From Herbaspirillum hiltneri N3 (GTDB lineage: Bacteria; Pseudomonadota; Gammaproteobacteria; Burkholderiales; Burkholderiaceae_D), in NCBI RefSeq assembly GCF_001267925.1, contig NZ_CP011409.1, positions 806,001 through 870,000 on the forward strand: 64,000 bases of DNA. Reading direction: 5' to 3'. The notes under the pieces are model-generated. The model was not told the DNA's origin. It did not search any database and saw nothing but the letters and a program-made list of their open reading frames with translations. Positions 19,907 through 29,599 of this stretch are shown here, one piece after another (the first letter of the stretch is position 1; every line of letters starts with the position of its first letter). The position numbers and the translations under genes were made by a program.

Positions 19907-20692
19907 TCAATGCAGCCACTTGTTGAGCACGCGGTCGTACTCGCCGGTGGCTTTCTGCAAATGCATCCAGGCGTCCACGTATTCCTTGAAGGCGACATCG
20001 GCGCGCGGCAGCATGAATGCTTTTTCCGAGAATTGCAGCGGCTGCTCCGGATGGACCGGGCACAGCTCCGGATGCTGTTTCGCCTGCCACAAGGTCTCGC
20101 TGGCGTCGGTGACCATGACGTCGGCCTTGCCGTCGATGATCTGCTGGAAAATCGTGACGTTGTCCGGATGCAGGATCAGTTGCGCCCGTTTGTAATTGGC
20201 GCGCGCGAAACGCTCGTTGGTGCCGCCCGGATTAAAGATCGCGCGCGTGCCGGGCTGGTCGATCATGTCCAGCGTCTGGAACTTGGCGACGTCGGCGCAG
20301 CGCACAATCGGCGACTTGCCGTCGACCATGTGCGAGACCGCGAAACCGGCCTTCTTCTGGCGATCCAGCGTGACCGACACGCCGCCCATGGCGATGTCGC
20401 ATTTGGCCAGGAAGTCGCTCATCAGGTTGGTCCAGGTGGTCTTGACCAGCTGCACCTCGACGCCCAGCGACTTGGCCAGCGATTGCGCCAGGTCGACGTC
20501 CATGCCTTCAAACGTATTGTCGGTCTTGAAATAGGTGAACGGCTTGTAATCGCCGGTCATGCACACCCGCAACTTGCCGGACTTGATCACTTCGTCGAGG
20601 CGGCTGCTTTCGGCGGCGCCGGCGGTCTGCATCGCCAGGCCGGCGCACAGCAGTGTGAGGGGCAGCAGCCATTTCCCGAGGTATTTCTTCAT
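19907..20692 (-). CDS. pheC: Periplasmic cyclohexadienyl dehydratase-like protein (PheC)
   Basis: 261 residues with an N-terminal signal peptide (cleavage around residue 27, AGAAE). The fold is that of a periplasmic solute-binding protein, but the sequence follows the PheC pattern closely: RVCMTGDYKPFTY, EGMDVDLAQSLAKSLG, CDIAMGGVSVTLDRQ, NPGGTNERFARAN, HPDNVTIFQQIIDGKADVM and FSEKAFMLPR. PheC converts prephenate or arogenate to phenylpyruvate or phenylalanine in the periplasm. No ABC permease or ATPase gene is nearby, which also speaks for an enzyme. An amino-acid-binding protein is the alternative. Confidence 0.78.
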   Translation of the reverse strand: MKKYLGKWLLPLTLLCAGLAMQTAGAAESSRLDEVIKSGKLRVCMTGDYKPFTYFKTDNTFEGMDVDLAQSLAKSLGVEVQLVKTTWTNLMSDFLAKCDIAMGGVSVTLDRQKKAGFAVSHMVDGKSPIVRCADVAKFQTLDMIDQPGTRAIFNPGGTNERFARANYKRAQLILHPDNVTIFQQIIDGKADVMVTDASETLWQAKQHPELCPVHPEQPLQFSEKAFMLPRADVAFKEYVDAWMHLQKATGEYDRVLNKWLH

Positions 20693-20839
20693 GTCGTCTC
20701 CTGATTATTTTTGTGAAGCAAAGACGATATCACCACCAGCCCCGGCCATCAATCGGGCAGGGCTGTTTTGCGGTTTGGATGAGATAATAGAAGATTGCCG
20801 ATGCGGCCAACATGAAGTCCAGATTGCTCCAGAACGCCT

Positions 20840-21919
20840 ATGCCTCAATTTGCTCCGCTCAAGAACGATACCTTCCTGCGCGCCTTGCTGCGCCAGCCGA
20901 CCGATTACACGCCGCTGTGGCTGATGCGCCAGGCCGGCCGCTACCTGCCCGAATACCGCGCCACGCGCGCGCGCGCCGGTTCGTTCCTGGGCCTGGCCAA
21001 GAATCCTGATTACGCCACTGAAGTCACGCTGCAGCCGCTCGAGCGTTATCCGCTGGACGCGGCGATCCTGTTTTCCGACATCCTGACCGTGCCCGATGCG
21101 ATGGGTCTGGGCCTGTTCTTCGCCGATGGCGAGGGGCCGAAGTTCGAGCGCCCGCTGCGCGATGAAAAGGCCGTGCTGGCGCTGCAGGCGCCGCAACTGG
21201 ACAGTCTTCAATACGTGTTCGACGCCGTCACCCAGATCCGTACCGAACTGGACGGCCGCGTGCCGCTGATCGGTTTCTCGGGCAGCCCGTGGACGTTGGC
21301 CTGCTATATGGTCGAAGGCGGCGGTTCCGACGATTTCCGCATCGTCAAGGCCATGCTGTACGACCGTCCGGACCTGATGCACCACATCCTCAGGACTAAC
21401 GCCGCCGCCGTCGCCGCTTACCTGAATGCGCAGATCGACGCCGGCGCCCAGGCCGTGATGATTTTCGACACCTGGGGTGGGGCGCTGGCTGACGGCGTGT
21501 ACCAGGCGTTTTCGCTGGACTACATGCGTGAAGTCATGCGCCAGCTCAAGCGCGACAAGGACGGCGTCAGGATCCCGGCGATCGTCTTCACCAAAGGCGG
21601 CGGATTGTGGCTCGAGCAGATCGCCGACATCGGCGCCGATGCCGTAGGGCTGGACTGGACCGTCAACCTGGCCGATGCGCGTCGCCGCGTCGGCGACAAG
21701 GTGGCGCTGCAGGGGAACCTCGATCCCAACGTGCTGTTTGCCGGACCGGCGCAGATCCAGGCCGAAGTGCGCAAGTTGCTGGAATCCTTCGGCAAGCCCG
21801 CCGCCGGCGCAGGTCACGTGTTCAACCTCGGCCACGGGATCTCCCAGTTCACCCCGCCGGAGTCTGTCACGACCCTGGTGGAGGCGGTGCATGGCATCAG
21901 CCGGGAACTGCGCGGCTGA
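20840..21919 (+). CDS. hemE: Uroporphyrinogen decarboxylase
   Basis: A 359-residue cytosolic enzyme that decarboxylates uroporphyrinogen III to coproporphyrinogen III in haem synthesis. [13 protein letters not shown] near residue 30 is the substrate-binding signature, and [13 protein letters not shown] and [13 protein letters not shown] are also conserved. It is full length. Divergent from pheC; the gap downstream contains the DnaA-box cluster. Confidence 0.98.
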   Translation: MPQFAPLKNDTFLRALLRQPTDYTPLWLMRQAGRYLPEYRATRARAGSFLGLAKNPDYATEVTLQPLERYPLDAAILFSDILTVPDAMGLGLFFADGEGPKFERPLRDEKAVLALQAPQLDSLQYVFDAVTQIRTELDGRVPLIGFSGSPWTLACYMVEGGGSDDFRIVKAMLYDRPDLMHHILRTNAAAVAAYLNAQIDAGAQAVMIFDTWGGALADGVYQAFSLDYMREVMRQLKRDKDGVRIPAIVFTKGGGLWLEQIADIGADAVGLDWTVNLADARRRVGDKVALQGNLDPNVLFAGPAQIQAEVRKLLESFGKPAAGAGHVFNLGHGISQFTPPESVTTLVEAVHGISRELRG

Positions 21920-22013
21920 TTCCGGCCGGGCGGAAAACGATAAGCCGCTGAAAACACAGTACATACTCACCAGCATGCGGCGCGATGCACATCGGGGCCG
22001 CGCGCATGCGCAG

Positions 22014-22598
22014 TTATGCACACGAACGGCGCTTTCCTTAGTGGGAATCATTCATATCCATATTTGTAAAGCGATGATTTTCGAATTTTTGCAAGTCATT
22101 GATTTTTAAAGAATTTGTTTCTTGCGCGGGATTTGAGCAAACTATCGAGACCCGCATGAAACGTGGGCTTCGGGGCTGTCAAGAGGGAGTTGCCCACAAA
22201 GTTATCCACAGGAATTGTGGATAGTTGAAAAAGCACTTATGAAACCGTGAGTTACACGCTTTTTTAACGTTTTACTTTAGAAACCGGCGCGGAATCCTAC
22301 TGCGCTGTCAGGATTCTCCCGACAAAATTTGCTTGACAGAAAGTAGTGCGAACGATCTCGCCGCGATACCTTTTCGGTGCAGAAAAGCAGACTTATGCAC
22401 AAAATCGCTCTTGTGCGCGGCAATATAAAAATTTAAAAATAAATTTCATAGGCGGCGGCATGTTTTGCAAGTCATTGATTTTTAAGGATTTAAATTTTGC
22501 TTTTGATTTGAGCAATTTATTGAAACCCGCATCCAGACTGGGAAAATCGCTGTCAAGCCCGGGTTATGCACAAAGTTATCCACAGGTTTTGTGGATAG
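22014..22598 (+). other. DnaA-box cluster, candidate replication origin or DnaA-titration site
   Basis: Boxes matching TTWTNCACA: TTATGCACA at 22014, 22393 and 22564; TTATCCACA at 22202 and 22576; and reverse CTATCCACA at 22216-22224 and 22590-22598. Each TTATCCACA faces a reverse box with a 5-bp gap. A weaker TTGCCCACA lies at 22190. AT-rich stretches (22070-22125, 22425-22450, 22485-22520) lie between. No gene is visible in 21920-22658. Confidence 0.7.
22091..22248 (+). repeat. Tandem repeat unit 1 with DnaA boxes
   Basis: Starts GCAAGTCATTGATTTTTAA and ends TTATGAAACCGT; pairs with 22467-22622. Confidence 0.8.
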
Positions 22599-22622
22599 CC
22601 TAAAAAGTAGTTATGAAACCGT
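22467..22622 (+). repeat. Tandem repeat unit 2 with DnaA boxes
   Basis: Same order of blocks as unit 1, about 375 bp downstream: GCAAGTCATTGATTTTTAA, GATTTGAGCAA, ACCCGCAT, CTGTCAAG, CAAAGTTATCCACAGG, TTATGAAACCGT. Conserved blocks are separated by diverged spacers. Confidence 0.8.
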
Positions 22623-22658
22623 TACTTAGGTCATCTTTTCAGGAATCACATTAAGTTC

Positions 22659-24695
22659 GTGGAACAACGCATCCTTCAGATCGTTCTCGATACCCCGCTT
22701 GACAGGACCTTCGACTACCGTTGGCGCCGCCAGGGCGACGAGGCCCTGCCGCAAATCGGCCAACTGGCGATCGTGCCGTTCGGCCGTCGCGAGGTGGCGG
22801 GCCTGATCATCGGCCTGGCCGAACAGACCGAGGTGCCGGACGGCAAGCTCAAGGACGTGCTGGCGGTGCGCAGCCAGCTGGCGCCGCTGCCGCCGCAATG
22901 GCTGGCGCTGTGCGGTTTCGCCGCCGATTATTACCAGCGCCCGCTGGGTGAGGTGGCGTTGCCGGGTTTGCCGAAGAACTTGCGCACCCTGACCACGACC
23001 GCGCTCGACCGCGCGCTCAAGAAGCTGGCCAAGCTCGATGCCGGCCACGACGGCAACCCGGTCAACACGCCGCAGTTGAAGCCTGAACAACAAGAGGCCG
23101 TCGACGCCATCGCCGACGCCCGGGGGTTTGCGCCGCTGCTGCTGTACGGCGTGACCGGCAGCGGCAAGACCGAGGTCTACCTGCAGGCGGCGGCGCGCAT
23201 CCTGGCGCAGCACGAAGCAGCCGGCGAAGTCGCCCAGGTACTGGTGCTGGTGCCTGAAATCAACCTGACGCCGCAGCTCGAATCGAATATCCGCGCGCGC
23301 TTTCCGGGCGTGCACGTGGTCAGCCTGCACAGCGGCCTGGCCGAAGGCGAGCGTACGCTCAGCTGGCTGGCGGCGCACCAGGGCCAGGCGCGCATCGTGC
23401 TCGGCACGCGGCTGGCGATCCTGTCGTCGCTGCCGCATCTCAAGCTCATCGTGATCGACGAAGAGCACGATCCGTCCTACAAGCAGCAGGAAGGCCTGCG
23501 TTACTCGGCGCGCGACCTGGCGGTCTGGCGTGCGCACCAGCTGGCGATTCCGGTGGTGCTGGGTTCGGCCACGCCCTCGCTGGAAACCTGGCAGCACGCC
23601 CAGGCCGGCCGTTACCGCAAGCTGCAGCTGCGCGAGCGTGCGGTGCGCGACGCCGTGCTGCCCAAGGTCAAGATGATCGACATGGAGCGCGACCGGCCCA
23701 ACGACGGCCTGACCTCGACGCTGGTGGCGGCCCTCAAGCTGCGCCTGGAGCGCGGCGAGCAGTCGCTGCTGTTCCTCAACCGGCGCGGCTATGCACCGGT
23801 ACTCAATTGCGACGCCTGCGGCTGGATCAGCAACTGCATGCGCTGCACCTCGTTCATGGTGCTGCACAAGCCCGAGCGGCGCCTGCGCTGCCACCATTGC
23901 AGCCTGGAACTGTATATCCCCAAAGCCTGCCCGACCTGCGGCAACGTCGACCTGCAACCGCTGGGGCGCGGCACCCAGCGCGTGGAAGAAGGCCTGCAGG
24001 CGATGTTCCCGGAGGCGCGCATCTTGCGCATCGACGCCGATTCCACGCGTCTCAAGGGTTCGGCCCAAAATGCCTTCGACAGCGTGCACCGCGGCGAAGT
24101 CGATATCCTGATCGGCACGCAGATGGTCGCCAAGGGGCACGACTTCAAGCGCCTGACGCTGGTGGGGGTGATGAATCCCGACACCGCGCTGTTTTCGCAT
24201 GACTATCGCGCCAGCGAGCGTTTATTCGCGCAACTGATGCAGGTCGCGGGCCGCGCGGGCCGGGCCGGGCAGAAGGAGGGCGGCTCGCCCAGCGAAGTAC
24301 TGATTCAGAGCCGCTATCCGCATCATCCGCTGTACGGTGCGGTGGCTGCGCACGACTACGACGGCTTTGCCACCCAGTTGCTCGAAGAGCGCCAGCAAGC
24401 GGCATTGCCGCCGTTCCTCTACCAGGCGCTGCTGCGCGCCGAGGCGGCCGAACTCGACGTCGCACTGGCTTTCCTGCAGGATGCGGCGACCTGCCTGGAG
24501 CATCCCGGCATCACCATCAACGATCCCATCCCCATGACCATGACGCGCGTAGCCAACGTCGAACGCGCCCAGCTGTTGATCGAATGCCCGTCGCGGCCGG
24601 CCTTGCAGGCCTTCCTGCGCGACTGGATGGAAGTCTTGCGCCAGACGAAGACGCGCGCCAAATGGTCGCTGGAAGTCGATCCGGTCGATATCTGA
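22659..24695 (+). CDS. priA: Primosomal replication helicase PriA
   Basis: A 678-residue 3'-5' helicase that restarts stalled forks. Walker A GVTGSGKT at 164-171, DEEH at 267-270, and eight zinc-binding cysteines in four pairs at 384/387, 393/396, 411/414 and 424/427. The start is GTG; no ATG lies near that matches the family N-terminus (QRILQIVLDTPLDRTFDY). Confidence 0.97.
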   Translation: MEQRILQIVLDTPLDRTFDYRWRRQGDEALPQIGQLAIVPFGRREVAGLIIGLAEQTEVPDGKLKDVLAVRSQLAPLPPQWLALCGFAADYYQRPLGEVALPGLPKNLRTLTTTALDRALKKLAKLDAGHDGNPVNTPQLKPEQQEAVDAIADARGFAPLLLYGVTGSGKTEVYLQAAARILAQHEAAGEVAQVLVLVPEINLTPQLESNIRARFPGVHVVSLHSGLAEGERTLSWLAAHQGQARIVLGTRLAILSSLPHLKLIVIDEEHDPSYKQQEGLRYSARDLAVWRAHQLAIPVVLGSATPSLETWQHAQAGRYRKLQLRERAVRDAVLPKVKMIDMERDRPNDGLTSTLVAALKLRLERGEQSLLFLNRRGYAPVLNCDACGWISNCMRCTSFMVLHKPERRLRCHHCSLELYIPKACPTCGNVDLQPLGRGTQRVEEGLQAMFPEARILRIDADSTRLKGSAQNAFDSVHRGEVDILIGTQMVAKGHDFKRLTLVGVMNPDTALFSHDYRASERLFAQLMQVAGRAGRAGQKEGGSPSEVLIQSRYPHHPLYGAVAAHDYDGFATQLLEERQQAALPPFLYQALLRAEAAELDVALAFLQDAATCLEHPGITINDPIPMTMTRVANVERAQLLIECPSRPALQAFLRDWMEVLRQTKTRAKWSLEVDPVDI

Positions 24696-24863
24696 GCGCA
24701 ATGCGCCGCTCCGGCGCGCCCTTTCGTCGCATCAAAACCCCTGCAGCCCGCCGTTTTCGCACCATTCATCGCACGGCGCTGGTATCGCGCGCAGGGCTTC
24801 GCTAACGTGGCGGCATCCCTTTTGTTCCTTTCGTTCCTGTTATTCCTTCTTGCCGGAGCCGCC

Positions 24864-25382
24864 ATGTTGCAACAAATCATCATTCATACGCCGCTGTGGG
24901 TCTGGGCCATGCTGGCCTTCCTGGTCTATCGCGGCTGGCTGGCCGCCGCCGACCGCGAAAGTCCCCTGTTCAAGGTGGCGCTGATCCCGCTGCTGCTGCT
25001 GGTCTTGTCGCTGAACGGCCTGTACCAGCAAGCGCACGCCGATGCCCGGGCCCTGGCAGTAGCCGCGCTGGCGGCGCTGGTCAGCGGCGTGTTGAGCGCG
25101 ACGGCGGCCGGGCGTTCCGGCATCACCCCCTATCCGGACCGCGGCACGGTCTGGCTGCGCGGCAGCTGGATGCCCTTGTTGATGATGGTCAGCGTGTTTG
25201 CGGTCAAATACACTGTGGGCGTATTGCAGGCAATGCACTCCCAGTACGTCCAGGGCGTCCTGTTCACGCTGGCGGTCAGCCTGCTGTACGGCTTGTTCAT
25301 GGGCATCCCGGTCGGCCGTTTGTTGCGCATCGTGCATCTTTATCGCCAGGCGTCGTCAGCGGCGGTGCAATCGGCGGCGTGA
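24864..25382 (+). CDS. DUF6622-like small membrane protein
   Basis: 172 residues with about five hydrophobic segments. The start [20 protein letters not shown] matches the family's usual beginning, and GGAG lies 6 nt upstream of this ATG; an upstream GTG at 24807 would add an unlikely extra segment. Inner-membrane location is expected, function unknown. It stands between priA and argS on the same strand. Confidence 0.75.
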   Translation: MLQQIIIHTPLWVWAMLAFLVYRGWLAAADRESPLFKVALIPLLLLVLSLNGLYQQAHADARALAVAALAALVSGVLSATAAGRSGITPYPDRGTVWLRGSWMPLLMMVSVFAVKYTVGVLQAMHSQYVQGVLFTLAVSLLYGLFMGIPVGRLLRIVHLYRQASSAAVQSAA

Positions 25383-25506
25383 TATCGAAACCGCGCCTGC
25401 AAGATCGCCTTCAATCCAAGCGCGGCAAGCCGGTATAATCCGGGGTTTATATATTCATCAATGTGCGGCTGGCGTGTCAGCGCTGCCGCCGACCCCATCT
25501 GTTCCC

Positions 25507-27255
25507 ATGCTCGCCCAACAAAAACAACGCATCACCGAATTATTCCAGGCCGCCATGGCGCCGCTGATCGAGGGCTCCGGCCTGACGCCGGCGATCACCC
25601 TGGAGCGTCCGCGCGACCCGTCGCATGGCGACATCGCCTGCAACCTGGCCATGCAACTGGCCAAACCGCTCAAGAAAAACCCGCGCGAACTGGCGCAGGC
25701 GCTGGTCGACGGCGTGCTGTCGCAGCCCGGCCGCGAAGAACTGATCTCCTCCGCCGACATCGCCGGCCCCGGCTTCATCAACCTGCGCGTGGCCGAAGCC
25801 GCCAAGCAGGCCGTGGTGAAAGTGGTGCTGGCCGAAGGCGCGCAATACGGCAAGAGCAGCGCCGGCGCCGGCAAGAAGGTGCTGGTCGAGTTCGTCTCCG
25901 CCAATCCGACCGGTCCGCTGCATGTCGGCCACGGCCGCCAGGGCGCGCTCGGCGACGCCATGTCGGCGCTGCTGCAGTCGCAGGGCTACGACGTCACGCG
26001 CGAGTTCTATTACAACGACGCCGGCGTCCAGATCGCCACGCTGGCGACTTCGGTGCAGGCGCGTGCCAAGGGTTTCAAGCCGGGCGACGCGGGCTGGCCG
26101 GAGTCGGCCTATAACGGCGACTACATCGCCGATATCGCCGACGATTTCAAGGCCAAGAAGACAGTCGCCGCCAGCGACGGCGAGCCGGCCACCGCCAGCG
26201 GCGACGTCGACGACATCGAATCGATCCGCCGCTTCGCCGTGGCCTACCTGCGCCGCGAGCAGGATCTGGACTTGCAGGCCTTCGGCGTCAGGTTCGACAA
26301 CTATTACCTGGAATCGTCGCTGTACACCGAAGGCAAGGTCGCCGCAGCGGTCGACGCACTGATCAAGGCCGGCAAGACCTACGAACTGGACGGCGCGCTG
26401 TGGCTCAAGACCACCGACTACGGCGACGACAAGGATCGCGTCATGAAGAAGGGCGACGGCACCTACACCTACTTCGTGCCCGATGTCGCCTACCACATCA
26501 CCAAGTGGCAGCGCGGTTTCGGCAAGGTCATCAACATCCAGGGCAGCGACCACCACGGCACCATCGCACGCGTGCGCGCCGGTTTGCAGGCGGCCAATGT
26601 CGGCATCCCGCAAGGCTATCCCGACTACGTGCTGCACAAGATGGTCACCGTCATGAAGAACGGCGAAGAGGTGAAGATCTCCAAGCGCGCCGGCTCCTAT
26701 GTCACGCTGCGCGACCTGATCGAATGGTCCAATGGCACGGACGCCGACGCCGAAACTGACGCCGGCGATCTCCAGGATTTGACGAGGGGCCGCGACGCGG
26801 TGCGTTTCTTCCTGATCTCGCGCAAGGCCGACAGCGAATTCGTCTTCGACGTCGACGTCGCGCTGACCCGCAACGACGAAAATCCGGTTTACTACGTCCA
26901 GTACGCCCACGCGCGCATCTGCTCGGTGCTGAACCAGTGGGCCGGCGATGAAGCCGGTCTCGATCAGGTGACCGACCTGTCGCCCCTGACCGCGCCGCGC
27001 GAAGTCAGCCTGCTGGCCAAGCTGGCCGAATATCCGGAAGCGCTGGCCCATGCGCTGCAGGAGCTTGGGCCGCATCAGGTGGCTTTCTACCTGCGCGATC
27101 TGGCAGGCGAATTGCATAGCTACTACAATGCGGAACGCGTGCTGGTCGACGATGTCCCAACCAGGATGGCGCGCCTGGCGCTCATGAGTGCGACCCGCCA
27201 GGTGCTGCGCAACGGCCTGGCATTGATCGGCGTTTCCGCCCCGACAAGAATGTAA
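25507..27255 (+). CDS. argS: Arginyl-tRNA synthetase
   Basis: A 582-residue class I synthetase. The HIGH motif is HVGH at residue 139 ([10 protein letters not shown]), KMSKS appears as KISKR at 390, and the N-terminal add-1 domain and C-terminal anticodon-binding helices (ending VSAPTRM) are complete. A Glu/Asp/Ala-rich insert follows KISKR ([12 protein letters not shown]). The start is ATG 25507. Confidence 0.98.
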   Translation: MLAQQKQRITELFQAAMAPLIEGSGLTPAITLERPRDPSHGDIACNLAMQLAKPLKKNPRELAQALVDGVLSQPGREELISSADIAGPGFINLRVAEAAKQAVVKVVLAEGAQYGKSSAGAGKKVLVEFVSANPTGPLHVGHGRQGALGDAMSALLQSQGYDVTREFYYNDAGVQIATLATSVQARAKGFKPGDAGWPESAYNGDYIADIADDFKAKKTVAASDGEPATASGDVDDIESIRRFAVAYLRREQDLDLQAFGVRFDNYYLESSLYTEGKVAAAVDALIKAGKTYELDGALWLKTTDYGDDKDRVMKKGDGTYTYFVPDVAYHITKWQRGFGKVINIQGSDHHGTIARVRAGLQAANVGIPQGYPDYVLHKMVTVMKNGEEVKISKRAGSYVTLRDLIEWSNGTDADAETDAGDLQDLTRGRDAVRFFLISRKADSEFVFDVDVALTRNDENPVYYVQYAHARICSVLNQWAGDEAGLDQVTDLSPLTAPREVSLLAKLAEYPEALAHALQELGPHQVAFYLRDLAGELHSYYNAERVLVDDVPTRMARLALMSATRQVLRNGLALIGVSAPTRM

Positions 27256-27262
27256 CCCTGTA

Positions 27263-27904
27263 ATGAAGACACAAGTGAAACAACACCACCCGATTTTACG
27301 CAAGCAGGCCGGCGGCACGTTCCTGGGCCTGATCCTCGGTCTCATCGTTGGTCTCGGCATCGCCGTGGTCGTCGCGCTGATGATTACCAAGTCGCCGATT
27401 CCATTCGTCAACAAGGTCGCCAAGCAGGAGCGCACCGAGCTGTCGCCGGGCCAGTCCGCCGATCCGAACAAGCCGCTCTACGGCAACAAGGACGTTGCCA
27501 AGGAAGCCCCGCCGGCGCCCAAGAATCCTGATCAGGAAAAGCCCGCGCCGGAAGCCAAGAAGCCCGACACGCCACCGGCGCCGAAGGCCGACGTACCGAA
27601 GGACAAGGACAAGCTGACCGCCATCACCAAGGAAGCGCCGGCCAAGTCCGACAGCGCGGTCGACGACAAGTGGACCTATTTCCTGCAGACCGGCGCCTTC
27701 CGTGAACAGGCCGACGCCGAAAACGCACGCGCCAAGCTGGCGCTGCTCGGTTTCGAAGCCAAGGTCAGCGAACGGCCTTCCGACAACGGTACGCTGTACC
27801 GCGTACGGATTGGCCCCATCGGTCAGCAGGAGACAGTGAACCGGATGCGCAGCAAGTTGTCTGACAGCGGCGTCGATGCAGCCATCGTGCGCATACCAAA
27901 ATAA
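27263..27904 (+). CDS. SPOR-domain membrane protein (FtsN-like)
   Basis: 213 residues: a short cytoplasmic tail, one membrane helix (about 20-42, FLGLILGLIVGLGIAVVVAL), a Pro/Lys-rich linker, and a C-terminal SPOR domain (about 135-210, YFLQTGAFREQADAENARAK) that binds denuded septal peptidoglycan. The layout is that of FtsN-type divisome proteins, common behind argS in betaproteobacteria. It begins 7 bp after argS. Confidence 0.9.
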   Translation: MKTQVKQHHPILRKQAGGTFLGLILGLIVGLGIAVVVALMITKSPIPFVNKVAKQERTELSPGQSADPNKPLYGNKDVAKEAPPAPKNPDQEKPAPEAKKPDTPPAPKADVPKDKDKLTAITKEAPAKSDSAVDDKWTYFLQTGAFREQADAENARAKLALLGFEAKVSERPSDNGTLYRVRIGPIGQQETVNRMRSKLSDSGVDAAIVRIPK

Positions 27905-28005
27905 GGACTGTTTCCCCATTTGTCGCCGTGGTTCGGCTTTTAGCCCCGGCATGACGGTCCGCCATCATATTTATTTGCGAATACCTTGAGAAGGGGTTAA
28001 GAATT

Positions 28006-28716
28006 ATGCGTTTGTTCCGTCATGCTCTCGCTGCCATCAGCCTGGGTTTGCTGGCCGTTTCGGCCGGCGCGTCTCCCGCCAATCCACAGAACGGCACCGA
28101 CTATCGTACGCTGGAGCAAGCCCAGCCGACCGAGTCGGGCAAGAAGATCGAAGTCACAGAATTCTTCTGGTACAGCTGCCCGCATTGCGCCGCCTTCGAT
28201 CCGGCATTGACGGCGTGGGTCAAGAAGCAGGGCGACAAGATTGTCTTCAAGCAAGTGCCGGTCGCTTTCCGCGACTCATTCATCCCCCAGCAAAAGCTGT
28301 ACTACGCGCTCGAGGCGATGGGCAAGACCGCGGAAATGAATCCGAAGATTTTCCAGGCCATCCACGTTGATCGTCAACGCGTCGACACCGACAAGACCAT
28401 CCTGGAGTTCATCGAGAAGCAAGGCATCGACAAACAGAAATTCCTCGACCTGTACAACTCCTTCGGCGTCCAGACCAAGGTACGTCGCGCCTCGCAGCTG
28501 CAGGAACAATACAAAATCGACGGTGTGCCGACCATCGCCATCGACGGCCGTTACCTGACCTCGCCGTCGATTGCCGGCGCCTCCATGGCCAATCAGCCTG
28601 AATCCATGCAACAAGCCGCATCGCTGCAAGTGATGGATCATCTGCTGACCAAGCTGGCGGCGGAAAAAGGCGCCGACAAGCCGGCTGAAGCAGCCAAGCC
28701 GGCCAAGAAGAAATAA
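28006..28716 (+). CDS. dsbA: Thiol:disulfide oxidoreductase DsbA
   Basis: A 236-residue periplasmic disulfide-forming enzyme. It has a signal peptide (about 1-22), the CPHC active site at 58-61 (FFWYSCPHC), and a cis-proline loop in DGVPTIAIDG. The C-terminal tail KPAEAAKPAKKK is a lysine-rich extension. A terminator follows. Confidence 0.96.
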   Translation: MRLFRHALAAISLGLLAVSAGASPANPQNGTDYRTLEQAQPTESGKKIEVTEFFWYSCPHCAAFDPALTAWVKKQGDKIVFKQVPVAFRDSFIPQQKLYYALEAMGKTAEMNPKIFQAIHVDRQRVDTDKTILEFIEKQGIDKQKFLDLYNSFGVQTKVRRASQLQEQYKIDGVPTIAIDGRYLTSPSIAGASMANQPESMQQAASLQVMDHLLTKLAAEKGADKPAEAAKPAKKK

Positions 28717-28733
28717 GCTTCACCGCGCCGAAC

Positions 28734-28767
28734 ACGGTCCGTCGCTCGCGAGAGAACGGGCCGTTTT
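28734..28767 (+). terminator. Terminator after dsbA
   Basis: ACGGTCCGT pairs with ACGGGCCGT (one G-U pair) across a 12-nt loop, followed by TTTTT. Confidence 0.85.
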
Positions 28768-28807
28768 TATTAGCGCGCACGGATAACCATCGAACGGAAG
28801 GGACTGC

Positions 28808-29587
28808 ATGCAGCGAGTCTTCATCACCGGAGCATCGAGCGGCATCGGCGCCGCGCTGGCCGCGGCCTACGCGCAGCAAGGCGCGATGCTAGGGCTGGTC
28901 GCGCGCCGCCGCGACATGCTGGAACAGCTGCGCGCCGGACTCGCCCATCCCGAGCGCCATCAGCTGTACGTGCTGGACGTCACCGACCACGGCGCGCTAC
29001 AGGAGGCGGCGCAGGATTTCCTCGCGGTGGCCGGTGGCATTGACGTGGTGATCGCCAACGCCGGTATCTCGCAAGGCACGCTGACCGAATACGCCGAAGA
29101 CATTCCGGTCTTCGAGCGCATCATCGCCACCAACGTGACGGCCACGGTCGCTACCTTCCATCCGTTCATCGCCGCGATGAAGGATCAGATGAAAGCGCGG
29201 CCGCAGGACTGCCGCCTGGTCGGCATCGGCAGCGTCGCCGGTATCCGCGGTCTGCCCGGCGCCGAGGCGTATAGTGCATCGAAGGCGGCGGTCATCAGCT
29301 ATTGCGAATCGCTGCGCATCGAACTGCGCGCCAGCGGCATCAAGGTGGTGACGATTGCGCCCGGCTACATCGACACACCGATGACGCAGGTCAATCACTA
29401 CCGCATGCCTTTCCTGATGCCGGTGCAGAAATTCGCGGCGCGCGCGTTGGCGGCGATCGCCGCCGGCGACAGTTATCGCGTGATCCCGTGGCAGATGGGC
29501 GTGGTCGCCAAGCTGCTGCGGCTGCTGCCCAACAGCGTGTACGACTTCGCGTTTTCCAAAGCGCCGCACAAAAAACGAAACCTCTGA
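28808..29587 (+). CDS. Short-chain dehydrogenase/reductase
   Basis: A 259-residue classical SDR: cofactor motif TGASSGIG near residue 7, NAG at about 80 (IANAGIS), a catalytic Ser in IGSVAG and YxxxK in YSASK at about 157. R residues after the first strand (VARRRD) suggest NADP preference. The substrate is not evident; it lies 12 bp upstream of fmt on the same strand. Confidence 0.9.
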   Translation: MQRVFITGASSGIGAALAAAYAQQGAMLGLVARRRDMLEQLRAGLAHPERHQLYVLDVTDHGALQEAAQDFLAVAGGIDVVIANAGISQGTLTEYAEDIPVFERIIATNVTATVATFHPFIAAMKDQMKARPQDCRLVGIGSVAGIRGLPGAEAYSASKAAVISYCESLRIELRASGIKVVTIAPGYIDTPMTQVNHYRMPFLMPVQKFAARALAAIAAGDSYRVIPWQMGVVAKLLRLLPNSVYDFAFSKAPHKKRNL

Positions 29588-29599
29588 ACGAGCAAGACC

